DNA of 64,000 nucleotides from TMED109 sp002171375 (GTDB taxonomy: Bacteria > Pseudomonadota > Alphaproteobacteria > TMED109), in assembly GCA_965657505.1 (NCBI GenBank), contig CBFHON010000003.1, positions 131,127 through 195,126 of the forward strand, in the 5' to 3' direction. Shown here piece after piece: positions 16,450-24,539 of this stretch. Made by a program: the position numbers and the translations under genes. The notes beneath the pieces were generated by a model, which saw only the letters and a list, made by a program, of their open reading frames with translations, was not told the DNA's origin and did no database searches. Position 1 is the stretch's first letter, and each line of letters starts with the position of its first letter.

Positions 16450-17790
16450 ATGGCTTCTGCTGCTGAACAGCTAGCTGCTTCTGTTAATTTTGGGGCTTTA
16501 TCTAAAGCAAAAGAACTGAAAAAAAAGATTTGGTTTACTTTAGCTGCATTAATTGTGTACAGGCTGGGAACTTATATTCCCCTACCTGGTATTGATTCTC
16601 AGGCTTTAGATGATATATTTCAACAAAATGCTGGTGGCATTTTAGGTATGTTTGATATGTTTTCGGGTGGTGCTTTAAGTAGAATGACCATATTTGCATT
16701 AAATATTATGCCTTATATTTCTGCCTCTATTATTATACAATTAATGACAACAGTTTCTCCTCATTTAGCTGCATTAAAAAAAGATGGTGAGTCAGGTAGA
16801 AAAAAAATAATACAATATACTCGCTATGGGACTGTGCTATTAGCTGCTGTTCAAGGTTTAGGAATAGCAAGTGGGTTAGAAAATTTAACTTCTTCTTCTG
16901 GTCCTGCAGTTATGAACCAAGGACTGATGTTTAAATTTACTACAGTTGTTTCATTGACGGGTGGTACAGTTTTTCTAATGTGGTTAGGGGAGCAAATTAC
17001 AGCTAGAGGAATCGGTAATGGTATCTCTCTTATAATTATGGCAGGTATTGTAGCAAACTTACCTGTTTCTCTGGTTTCAACTTTAGAATTAGGAAAGACT
17101 GGTGCTTTATCTGGTTTATTTATAATGTTTTTATTAATAATGTCAGTTGTTGTTATTGGCTTTATAGTTTTCGTTGAAAGGGCTCAAAGAAGATTAATAA
17201 TTCAATATCCAAAAAGACAGGTGGGAATGAAAGTTTTTCAAGGTGATTCAAGTCATTTACCTTTAAAACTTAATACGGCCGGAGTAATACCTCCTATTTT
17301 TGCATCTTCTATATTATTACTTCCAGTTACAGCTATGAGTTTTAATGCAGGCTCTGGACCTAGTTGGTTATTAGATGTTACTTCTTTGTTAGGAAGGGGA
17401 CAACCTCTCTATATGGCCTTATATGTTGCCGCTATAATGTTTTTTGCTTTCTTTTATACTTCAATTGTTTTTAGTCCTGAAGATACAGCGGATAACCTCA
17501 AAAAAAATGGTGGTTTTATTCCAGGTATTAGACCTGGTCAAAATACAGCAATATACATAGACCATGTTCTTACAAGACTAACAGTTGTAGGAGCATTATA
17601 TTTAAGTTTAGTTTGTATATTACCAGAAATTTTGATCGCTAAATATGCTGTACCATTTTATTTTGGTGGAACTAGTTTACTTATAGTTGTAAATGTTACT
17701 ATGGATACAGTAGCTCAAATACACTCTCATTTGATAGCACAACAATATGAAGGCTTGATAAAAAAATCCAAACTTAGAGGACGAATATAA
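16450..17790 (+). CDS. secY: Protein translocase channel subunit SecY
   Basis: SecY forms the protein-conducting pore of the Sec translocon in the inner membrane. The 446-residue protein has about ten hydrophobic segments. Family motifs include the N-terminal KKKIWFTLAALIVYRLGTYIPLPGID, LNIMPYISASIIIQLMTTVSP (TM2), GEQITARGIGNGISLIIMAGI and the cytoplasmic loop QYTRYGT. The C-terminal loop KKSKLRGRI is conserved. It is 35 bases after rplO and overlaps adk by one base. The small rpmJ gene that follows secY in many bacteria is absent here. Confidence 0.98.
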   Translation: MASAAEQLAASVNFGALSKAKELKKKIWFTLAALIVYRLGTYIPLPGIDSQALDDIFQQNAGGILGMFDMFSGGALSRMTIFALNIMPYISASIIIQLMTTVSPHLAALKKDGESGRKKIIQYTRYGTVLLAAVQGLGIASGLENLTSSSGPAVMNQGLMFKFTTVVSLTGGTVFLMWLGEQITARGIGNGISLIIMAGIVANLPVSLVSTLELGKTGALSGLFIMFLLIMSVVVIGFIVFVERAQRRLIIQYPKRQVGMKVFQGDSSHLPLKLNTAGVIPPIFASSILLLPVTAMSFNAGSGPSWLLDVTSLLGRGQPLYMALYVAAIMFFAFFYTSIVFSPEDTADNLKKNGGFIPGIRPGQNTAIYIDHVLTRLTVVGALYLSLVCILPEILIAKYAVPFYFGGTSLLIVVNVTMDTVAQIHSHLIAQQYEGLIKKSKLRGRI

Positions 17791-18437
17791 TGATTGTTAT
17801 ATTATTTGGTCCTCCAGGATGTGGAAAAGGCACTCAAGCTGGCATTATATCTAAAGATATTAACATTCCTCACCTTTCGACTGGAGATATGCTCCGAGAA
17901 GCTGTTAAGTCTAAAACAGAAATAGGACTAAAGGCGGCTTCTATTATGGAAGCAGGAAAATTAGTTTCTGATGAGATTGTAATAGGAATTATTAAAGATA
18001 GAATAGCAAAGCATGATTGTTTTAATGGTTTTATTTTAGACGGGTATCCAAGGACGTTATCTCAGGCTAAAGAATTAGATAATATGCTCGATAAACAAGA
18101 TCTTAAAACTGATATAGTATTAGAGTTTTCAGTAAATGATGAAGTTTTAATTTCTAGAATAGAAGGAAGATTTTCATGCGCAGATTGCGGGGCAGGATAT
18201 AATGATCAATCTAAGCTTCCCTTAAAAGAGGGTAAATGTGATCAATGTGGAAGTAGTAATTTTATCAGAAGAAAAGATGATAATAGAGAAACAGTAACTA
18301 AAAGACTTGAAGCATATAACAAAGATACTTTACCATTACTACCTTACTACAAAGAAAAACAGGTATTATTTAGTATTGATGGTTTAGCTGATATAGATAA
18401 TGTTACAAATGAATTAATGAGTTTAATAAAAAAATGA
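17790..18437 (+). CDS. adk: Adenylate kinase with zinc-binding lid
   Basis: This enzyme interconverts ATP + AMP and 2 ADP in the cytoplasm. The P loop GPPGCGKG is at residues 7-14, the AMP-binding STGDMLR follows, and GYPRT is near residue 85. At 215 residues it is the long form. The lid carries four cysteines, at about residues 130, 133, 150 and 153 (CADC and CDQC), the pattern of zinc-binding adenylate kinases known from Gram-positives and some alphaproteobacteria. The start overlaps the secY stop by one base, a classic secY-adk coupling. Confidence 0.97.
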   Translation: MIVILFGPPGCGKGTQAGIISKDINIPHLSTGDMLREAVKSKTEIGLKAASIMEAGKLVSDEIVIGIIKDRIAKHDCFNGFILDGYPRTLSQAKELDNMLDKQDLKTDIVLEFSVNDEVLISRIEGRFSCADCGAGYNDQSKLPLKEGKCDQCGSSNFIRRKDDNRETVTKRLEAYNKDTLPLLPYYKEKQVLFSIDGLADIDNVTNELMSLIKK

Positions 18438-18448
18438 GATAGATAACG

Positions 18449-18476
18449 TTGACTTGAGTGTAAAGGTGAATATAAT
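18449..18476 (+). promoter_or_regulatory. Sigma70-type promoter of the alpha operon
   Basis: TTGACT (18449-18454) and a perfect TATAAT (18471-18476) are separated by 16 bases, in the 88-base gap between adk and rpsM. Transcription would begin near 18483, giving a leader of about 43 bases. This is among the best promoter matches in the window and suggests that rpsM-rpsK-rpoA-rplQ can be expressed independently of the upstream ribosomal genes. Confidence 0.75.
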
Positions 18477-18525
18477 CTCGGTCTTCTAACTATTTTGTTA
18501 AAAAATTTAAAAATTGGAGGTTTTT

Positions 18526-18894
18526 TTGGCAAGAATATCTGGAGTAAATGTTCCAACAGGTAAAAGAGTAGAAATAGCTCTTACATATATCTATGGAATA
18601 GGAAGATCTACAGCAAGTAAAATAATGGAAGATGCAGGAATTCCATTATCTAGAAGAGTTAATGATCTTACTGAAGTTGAATTAGATACTTTAAGAGACT
18701 TAACCTCTAAAATAGCTGTAGAGGGTGATTTAAGAAGTATAATTTCTATGAATATTAAACGACTTAGAGATTCAGGTTGTTATAGAGGAATAAGACATAG
18801 AAAGGGTCTTCCAGTTAGAGGACAGAGAACTAAAACTAATGCCAGAACTCGTAAAGGTAAAAATATGGCAATTGCTAATAAAAAAACAGTTTAA
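18526..18894 (+). CDS. rpsM: Small subunit ribosomal protein S13 (TTG start)
   Basis: S13 is at the 30S head and contacts L5 and P-site tRNA. The start is assigned to TTG at 18526: it gives MARISGVNVPTGKRVEIALTYIYGIG, the family N-terminus, and lies 5 bases after a GGAGG ribosome-binding site (18516-18520). A TTG at 18514 would place that site inside the gene. The 122 residues end in the basic tail with GLPVRGQRTKTNARTRKGK. It is the first gene of the alpha operon. Confidence 0.95.
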   Translation: MARISGVNVPTGKRVEIALTYIYGIGRSTASKIMEDAGIPLSRRVNDLTEVELDTLRDLTSKIAVEGDLRSIISMNIKRLRDSGCYRGIRHRKGLPVRGQRTKTNARTRKGKNMAIANKKTV

Positions 18895-18913
18895 TTTATA
18901 ATTAGGGGGCATT

Positions 18914-19300
18914 ATGGCCGTTAAAGAAACTAAAAAGAAAAAAGAAAAAAAGAATATCACTTCAGGGGTAGCGCATGTAAATTCTACCTTCAATAATACT
19001 ATAATTACTATAGCCGATCATCAGGGAAATACTGTTTCATGGTCTTCTGCAGGAATGCAAGGTTTTAAGGGTTCTAGAAAGTCTACTCCTTTTGCTGCGC
19101 AGCTTGCAGCCGAAGATGCAGGAAAAAAAGCTCAAGAACATGGCTTAAAAGTATTAGAAGTTAAGGTTAGTGGTCCAGGAGCTGGAAGAGAGTCAGCATT
19201 AAGAGCTCTTCAAACTATTGGGTTTACAGTAACCACAATAAACGATGTTACTCCTATTCCTCATAATGGTTGTAGACCGCCTAAAAGAAGAAGAGTTTAA
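18914..19300 (+). CDS. rpsK: Small subunit ribosomal protein S11
   Basis: S11 is a platform protein of the 30S subunit. The 128 residues show GVAHVNSTFNNTIITIADHQGN near the start, WSSAGMQGFKGSRKSTPFAAQLAAE and the C-terminal DVTPIPHNGCRPPKRRRV. All are diagnostic and length is normal. An AGGGGG site precedes the ATG. It is 19 bases after rpsM; rpsD, which lies between rpsK and rpoA in E. coli, is missing as usual in alphaproteobacteria. Confidence 0.98.
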   Translation: MAVKETKKKKEKKNITSGVAHVNSTFNNTIITIADHQGNTVSWSSAGMQGFKGSRKSTPFAAQLAAEDAGKKAQEHGLKVLEVKVSGPGAGRESALRALQTIGFTVTTINDVTPIPHNGCRPPKRRRV

Positions 19301-19344
19301 TTATTACTAACTAATATATATTTAAATAAATTAAGGAATTTATA

Positions 19345-20364
19345 GTGCTAGAAAAAAATTGGAATGACTTGATCACACCATCAAATGTAGTAATAACAGC
19401 AAAAGATGGAGATATAAAAGGAACTGTTGTCGCTGAGCCAATTGAAAGAGGTTATGGATTAACTATAGGAAATTCTTTGAGAAGAGTTTTATTATCTTCT
19501 TTACAAGGTGCTGCCATTACAGCTATTAAAATTGAGAATGTGTTACATGAATTCACTTCTATTCAAGGCGTAAGAGAAGATGTAGTAGATCTAATTTTAA
19601 ATATAAAAAATATTTCTGTAAAGTCCCATATTGACGGAACTAGTAAAGTTTCTCTAAGTGCGAAAGGTCCCTGTGAAGTAACAGCTGGAATGATTCAAAG
19701 TAATGCTAATGTTGAAGTAAAAAATACAGACCTTCTAATTTGTCATTTAGATAAAGGTTCTGAGTTAAATATTGAATTTTATGTAAGTACGGGAAGAGGC
19801 TACTCGCCAGCTGCAAATAATAAGCCTGAAGATGCTCCTATTGGATTAATTCCAATTGATGCAATTTATAGTCCAATAAAAACTGTATCTTATAAAATTG
19901 AAAATTCTAGAGTAGGACAAGATACTGATTTTGATAGGTTGTTGTTAGATATAGAAACAGATGGAACAATTACTCCTGAAGACGCAACTGCTTTAGCTGC
20001 AAGAATATTAATTGAGCAAATGGGAAATTTTGTTAATTTTGAAGATCCACAACCCGAAGTAGTAGAAGAAGAGCCTACACCTGAAGCATTGCTTAACCCT
20101 CATTTATTGAGAAAAGTGGAAGAGCTAGAGTTATCAGTTAGATCGGCAAATTGTTTAAAAAATGATAATATTGTTTATATAGGTGACTTAGTTCAAAAAT
20201 CTGAATCAGAAATGCTAAGAACTCCTAATTTTGGAAGAAAATCATTAAATGAAATAAAAGAAGTACTCACTAATATGGGATTAAACTTGGGGCAAATGAT
20301 ACCAGAGTGGCCTCCAGAAAATTTAGAACAATTAGCTAAACAAATTGACGACCAGTTTAATTAA
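19345..20364 (+). CDS. rpoA: RNA polymerase alpha subunit (GTG start)
   Basis: Alpha dimerises to nucleate RNA polymerase assembly and its C-terminal domain contacts UP elements and activators. The 339 residues include the N-terminal assembly domain (VEPIERGYGLTIGNSLRRVLLSSLQGAAI near residue 35 in this protein as AEPIERGYGLT) and the C-terminal domain with VRSANCLKNDNIVYIGDLV and RTPNFGRKSLNEIKEVL. The GTG at 19345 follows an AAGGAA site at a good distance. It lies 44 bases after rpsK. Confidence 0.97.
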   Translation: MLEKNWNDLITPSNVVITAKDGDIKGTVVAEPIERGYGLTIGNSLRRVLLSSLQGAAITAIKIENVLHEFTSIQGVREDVVDLILNIKNISVKSHIDGTSKVSLSAKGPCEVTAGMIQSNANVEVKNTDLLICHLDKGSELNIEFYVSTGRGYSPAANNKPEDAPIGLIPIDAIYSPIKTVSYKIENSRVGQDTDFDRLLLDIETDGTITPEDATALAARILIEQMGNFVNFEDPQPEVVEEEPTPEALLNPHLLRKVEELELSVRSANCLKNDNIVYIGDLVQKSESEMLRTPNFGRKSLNEIKEVLTNMGLNLGQMIPEWPPENLEQLAKQIDDQFN

Positions 20365-20388
20365 AAATAATTAATAAGGAATATAGTT

Positions 20389-20817
20389 ATGAGACATAAA
20401 TTAGGACACAGAAAGCTAAATAGAACTAGCTCTCATAGAAAAGCTATGTTTGCTAATATGTCCGCTGCATTAATAAAACATGAGCAAATAAGAACTACTT
20501 TAGCAAAAGCTAAAGAGCTTAGACCAATTGTTGAGAAACTTATAACACTTGGCAAAAATGGTAATTTGCATGCAAGAAGAAATGCTATATCTAGATTAGC
20601 ACCTGATGCTCATGTAGAAAAATTATTCGGAGAAATGGCTAAAAGATATGAAAATAGAAATGGTGGCTATACTCGAATAATAAAAGATGGCAATAGATAT
20701 GGTGATAGTGCTCCTATGGCTTATATAGAGTTAGTAGATAGAGATATTAAAGCAAAAGGCCAAGATAGTGGTCCTGTTCAGGAATCAACTGAAGAAGCTG
20801 AACAGCAAGAAAAATAA
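20389..20817 (+). CDS. rplQ: Large subunit ribosomal protein L17
   Basis: L17 lies near the exit tunnel. The 142 residues begin MRHKLGHRKLNRTSSHRKAM, followed by NMSAALIKHEQIRTTLAKAKELRP and the C-terminal GDSAPMAYIELVDRD. About 20 extra acidic residues (ESTEEAEQQEK) follow the core, a modest tail. This closes the alpha operon; no strong hairpin terminator is visible in the 95 bases that follow. Confidence 0.97.
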   Translation: MRHKLGHRKLNRTSSHRKAMFANMSAALIKHEQIRTTLAKAKELRPIVEKLITLGKNGNLHARRNAISRLAPDAHVEKLFGEMAKRYENRNGGYTRIIKDGNRYGDSAPMAYIELVDRDIKAKGQDSGPVQESTEEAEQQEK

Positions 20818-20912
20818 TAAAATTTAAGTCAGTAATAAAATTTATTTTTAGTTATTATAGTTTGAATACTTATTTTGGTAAGTTACAAAAGTAATTATAA
20901 AAAGGCTAAAAT

Positions 20913-21290
20913 ATGCAAATAATTTTATCAATAGCTTGTGGTGGTGCAATAGGGGCAGTTTTAAGGTATATACTATCATCAGCTGTCCAAAATATATCTG
21001 GAAGTTCTTTTCCTTATGGCATGCTCATATGTAATGTTCTTGGCTCTATGATACTTGGTATATTATATGATAGTCTCTCAAAAGTTTCATTATTTAGTGA
21101 CAATATTAAATTATTTATTCAAGTAGGTATATTAGGATCATTTACTACATTCTCAGCTTTTTCTCTCGAATCTTTTTTAATGATTGAAAAAGGCGATTAT
21201 AGTGCTGCAATCATATTTATATTAATATCAGTAATTTTGTCAATTTTAGGTTTAGTTTCAGGTATTTATTTCACTAGAGTCTTTTTTTAA
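20913..21290 (+). CDS. crcB: CrcB/Fluc-type fluoride channel
   Basis: CrcB (Fluc) proteins are small dual-topology membrane channels that export fluoride. The 125-residue protein has four hydrophobic segments and the family motifs GGAIGAVLRY near residue 10, PYGMLICNVLGSMILG near residue 32 and GSFTTFSAFSLE near residue 75. Length is typical. I looked for a fluoride riboswitch in the 95 bases upstream and saw no matching conserved core. The stop is 2 bases before the next gene, an RluA-type synthase, so the two are probably co-transcribed, a neighbourhood seen in other alphaproteobacteria. Confidence 0.92.
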   Translation: MQIILSIACGGAIGAVLRYILSSAVQNISGSSFPYGMLICNVLGSMILGILYDSLSKVSLFSDNIKLFIQVGILGSFTTFSAFSLESFLMIEKGDYSAAIIFILISVILSILGLVSGIYFTRVFF

Positions 21291-21292
21291 TT

Positions 21293-22264
21293 ATGAGAAA
21301 AAATGTTAAGCCCTTATTAGTAGATTCAGAAGACTCTGGTCAGAGACTAGATAAATTTGTAGCAATTCATTCTGAAAAATTATCATTTATTGCAATACAA
21401 AAATTATTACGTACAGGTAAAATTAGAATAAATGAAAAAAAATCTGTAGGCTCTCATAGGATAGAAGTTGGCGATGAAATTACAATTCCCACAGATATGC
21501 AAAACAGCAAAAATTCTAAATTTTTTACCTTTAAAGAGTTAAATACAGATTTTAGAAATTTTATAAATAATAGTATTTTATACAAAGATAATGATTTTAT
21601 AGCAGTAAATAAGCCTGCTGGTTTTGCAGTACAAGGTGGCTCACGGGTAGTTAATCATATTGATGGAGTTTTAGATTATTTTAGATTTGATGCTCCTTAT
21701 AGGCCTCAATTACTTCATAGATTAGATAAATCTACAAGTGGAATATTATTATTATCTAGGCGGCCAAAAGCAACCAGACGTTTAACTGAGGCGTTTAGAA
21801 ATAGAGAAATAAAAAAAAATTACTGGGCGCTATTATATGGACACTTACCAAAAACAAAAGGTTCAGTTAATGCTCCACTTGGAAAAATTAGTACTAAAAA
21901 TTATGAAAAAACAACTTTTGATTTAAATGGAAAAGAAAGTAAAACTACTTATAACGTCCTTTGGAAAGGGGTTCATAAATCTGTAAAAGTATCTTTAGTA
22001 GAATTCCAACCAGAAACAGGAAGAAAGCATCAAATAAGAGCACATTGTAATTATATAGGGTGCTCAATAATAGGAGATAAAAAATATTTCGTTAATTTTA
22101 ATAATAAGAATATAGAAGGTCTAGGTGAAAATATGTTTTTACATGCTAGGGAATTAGCAGTTCCAGATAAAGATGGATTAACTATAAGGATTAAATCACC
22201 TATTCCAAATCATATGATAAATGCATTTAAGTTGTTCAAGTTACCAACAAATATATTTGGTTGA
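21293..22264 (+). CDS. rluC: RluA/RluC-family rRNA pseudouridine synthase
   Basis: This enzyme isomerises uridine to pseudouridine, most likely in 23S rRNA. An N-terminal S4-like RNA-binding domain (DSGQRLDKFVAIHSEKLS, residues 13-70) precedes the catalytic domain. The catalytic motif HRLDKSTSGILLLSR contains the active-site aspartate. GRKHQIRAHCNYIGCSIIGDKKY is the second family signature. At 323 residues it fits RluC/RluD. RluC is my best assignment from the neighbourhood and length, but the exact target uridines cannot be read from sequence. Confidence 0.85.
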   Translation: MRKNVKPLLVDSEDSGQRLDKFVAIHSEKLSFIAIQKLLRTGKIRINEKKSVGSHRIEVGDEITIPTDMQNSKNSKFFTFKELNTDFRNFINNSILYKDNDFIAVNKPAGFAVQGGSRVVNHIDGVLDYFRFDAPYRPQLLHRLDKSTSGILLLSRRPKATRRLTEAFRNREIKKNYWALLYGHLPKTKGSVNAPLGKISTKNYEKTTFDLNGKESKTTYNVLWKGVHKSVKVSLVEFQPETGRKHQIRAHCNYIGCSIIGDKKYFVNFNNKNIEGLGENMFLHARELAVPDKDGLTIRIKSPIPNHMINAFKLFKLPTNIFG

Positions 22265-22274
22265 TAAATATAAA

Positions 22275-22970
22275 ATGGCTTCATTAAGGAAAATAAACTT
22301 TGAGATTATTAAAAAAAATAATGGTAAATTTTGTATTAAAGTTAATAATAAATTATTAAAAACCCCTAAAGAGAATTTAGTAGAATTGCCAAATTTTTCC
22401 TTAGCTAAAATTTTATTACAAGATTATAAATCTAAAATAAAATCTAAGGATGTAAATATTGTAAGTGCTATTAAGATTACTAATACTGCGATTGATAAAA
22501 TAAAACCTCAAAATTCTTACTATATTGATGAGATAACTAATAATTTAAATAATGATGTTTTATGTTATTTTTCTAGTTCACCAGAAGAGTTAGTAAATAT
22601 TCAAAATAAAGAATGGTTACCTCTTATTCATTATATGAAATCATCTTATGATATTGATTTGACATATACTTCAAATCTTTTTGCTATAAATCAAAAGACA
22701 GAAAGTTTATCTAAATTAAAGAATATACTAAAAGAAGAAAATATTTTCAGATTGTCTGCTTTTTATACATTATCTCAAATAACCAAATCAATTATCATTC
22801 CTTTAGCTCTTGTAAATAATAAGATCAGTGCTAAAAAGGCATTTGAAAATAGCAACTTAGAGGAATTATACCAAATTTCAAAATGGGGAAAAGATGAAGA
22901 GGCTTTTAATAGACTAAATACCATAAAAGTTGATATAAGAAATATAAAAAAATATTATGATTCTGTTTAA
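22275..22970 (+). CDS. ATP12-family F1-ATPase assembly chaperone
   Basis: ATP12 proteins bind the F1 alpha subunit during ATP synthase assembly in mitochondria, and homologues are near universal in alphaproteobacteria. The ATG at 22275 (MASLRKINFEIIKK) lies just after the previous gene's stop; an earlier in-frame start overlaps that gene. The 231 residues show the expected pattern: an N-terminal beta domain (KNNGKFCIKVNNKLLKTPKEN), then a helical domain with NTAIDKIKPQN and a DVLCYFSSSPEELVNIQNKEWLPL segment. The match is divergent and AT-driven (rich in Asn, Lys, Ile), so identity rests on these segments and on the crcB-rluC context. Confidence 0.8.
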   Translation: MASLRKINFEIIKKNNGKFCIKVNNKLLKTPKENLVELPNFSLAKILLQDYKSKIKSKDVNIVSAIKITNTAIDKIKPQNSYYIDEITNNLNNDVLCYFSSSPEELVNIQNKEWLPLIHYMKSSYDIDLTYTSNLFAINQKTESLSKLKNILKEENIFRLSAFYTLSQITKSIIIPLALVNNKISAKKAFENSNLEELYQISKWGKDEEAFNRLNTIKVDIRNIKKYYDSV

Positions 22971-22996
22971 TAATAATTTTAATTGAGGATTTTATC

Positions 22997-24523
22997 TTGA
23001 GGGATATCGTAAAAGAATTAAAACAAAAAAAAGAAAGAGCAAGAATATCAGGTGGACTTAAACGACAAGAAGCTCAGCATGCGAAAGGAAAATTAACAGC
23101 ACGTGAGAGAATTGAAGTTTTAGCTGATAAAGATTCTTTTGTAGAATATGATATGTTTGTAGAACATCGATCTACTGATTTTGGTATGGAAAAAAATAAA
23201 ATACCAGGTGATGGCGTTGTCACAGGTAATTGTAAAATTAATGGTAGACCAGTATTAATTTATAGCCAAGACTTTACGGCTTATGGTGGATCATTAAGTG
23301 AGGCACATGCAGAAAAAATATGTAAAATACTTGATCAAGCAATGAAATTAGGAATACCAGTAGTAGGACTAAATGATTCTGGTGGTGCTCGCATACAAGA
23401 AGGTGTAGCATCACTTGGTGGATATGCTGAAGTCTTTCAAAGAAATGTGTTGGCATCAGGATTTATTCCTCAAATATCAGTTATAATGGGACCTTCTGCT
23501 GGCGGGGCCGTTTATTCTCCTGCAATTACAGATTTTATATTAATGGTACGTGATTCATCTTATATGTTTGTTACAGGACCAGATGTTGTAAAAACTGTTA
23601 CTCATGAAACAGTTACTGCTGAAGAACTTGGAGGAGCAACTACGCATACAAAAAAATCTGGAGTTGCTGATTTGGCTTTTGACGATGATATTACAGTACT
23701 AGAGCAGACAAGAAGGCTTTTGGATTTTTTACCTCTTTCAAACAAAGAAAAACCTCCATTTAGAATTACGAAGGATCCAATAAATAGAAAATCAGTTAAT
23801 CTCGATACTCTGATACCTGAAAATGCTAACAATCCTTATAATATGAAAGAGTTAATAACTACTATTGTAGATGAGGATGACTTCTTTGAATTACAACCAG
23901 ATTATGCACAAAATATTATAATTGGTTTTGCTACAGTAGCTGGTTATAGTGTTGGTATAGTTGCTAATCAGCCTATGGTTTTAGCAGGATGTTTAGATAT
24001 TGATTCTTCAAGAAAAGCAGCAAGATTTGTGCGTTTTTGTGATTGTTTTAATATACCTATAATCACCTGCGTAGATGTTCCAGGGTTTTTACCGGGCACT
24101 GCTCAAGAATATAATGGCATTATAAAACATGGGGCTAAGCTTTTATATGCTTATGCAGAAGCAACTGTTCCAAAGATTACTTTGATTACACGTAAAGCTT
24201 ATGGAGGAGCTTATGATGTAATGGCATCAAAGCATTTAAGAGGAGATATTAATTATGCTTGGCCTTCAGCTGAAATAGCAGTTATGGGTGCAAAAGGAGC
24301 TGTAGAGATTATTTTCAGAGGTTCAACTGATAAAGAAATAGAAAAACAAACACAAGAATACCAAGATAAGTTTGCTAATCCTTTTGTGGCGGCATCAAGA
24401 GGGTATTTGGATGATATAATTACTCCTCATAACACTAGAGAAAAAATATCTTTAGCTTTAGAACTATTAAAATCTAAAAAGCTAACTAATCCCAAAAAAA
24501 AGCATGGAAATATTCCGTTATAA
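22997..24523 (+). CDS. pccB: Propionyl-CoA carboxylase beta subunit (TTG start)
   Basis: The carboxyltransferase half of biotin-dependent propionyl-CoA carboxylase makes methylmalonyl-CoA from propionyl-CoA, a product of isoleucine, valine and odd-chain fatty acid breakdown. The 508 residues contain two crotonase-fold domains: GLNDSGGARIQEGVASLGGYAEVF with the oxyanion site GPSAGGAVYSPA, and in the second half VDVPGFLPGTAQEYNGIIKHGAKLLYA. The C-terminus ends in KKHGNIPL, the hallmark of PccB. The TTG start follows a GAGG site. The biotin-carrying partner pccA follows within 16 bases. Confidence 0.94.
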   Translation: MRDIVKELKQKKERARISGGLKRQEAQHAKGKLTARERIEVLADKDSFVEYDMFVEHRSTDFGMEKNKIPGDGVVTGNCKINGRPVLIYSQDFTAYGGSLSEAHAEKICKILDQAMKLGIPVVGLNDSGGARIQEGVASLGGYAEVFQRNVLASGFIPQISVIMGPSAGGAVYSPAITDFILMVRDSSYMFVTGPDVVKTVTHETVTAEELGGATTHTKKSGVADLAFDDDITVLEQTRRLLDFLPLSNKEKPPFRITKDPINRKSVNLDTLIPENANNPYNMKELITTIVDEDDFFELQPDYAQNIIIGFATVAGYSVGIVANQPMVLAGCLDIDSSRKAARFVRFCDCFNIPIITCVDVPGFLPGTAQEYNGIIKHGAKLLYAYAEATVPKITLITRKAYGGAYDVMASKHLRGDINYAWPSAEIAVMGAKGAVEIIFRGSTDKEIEKQTQEYQDKFANPFVAASRGYLDDIITPHNTREKISLALELLKSKKLTNPKKKHGNIPL

Positions 24524-24539
24524 ATTAAAGAGATCAAAT

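Noticed and set aside
20818..20912. Possible fluoride riboswitch ahead of crcB
   Set aside because: The conserved GGNGAUGG and downstream core of the fluoride class are not present in these 95 bases.
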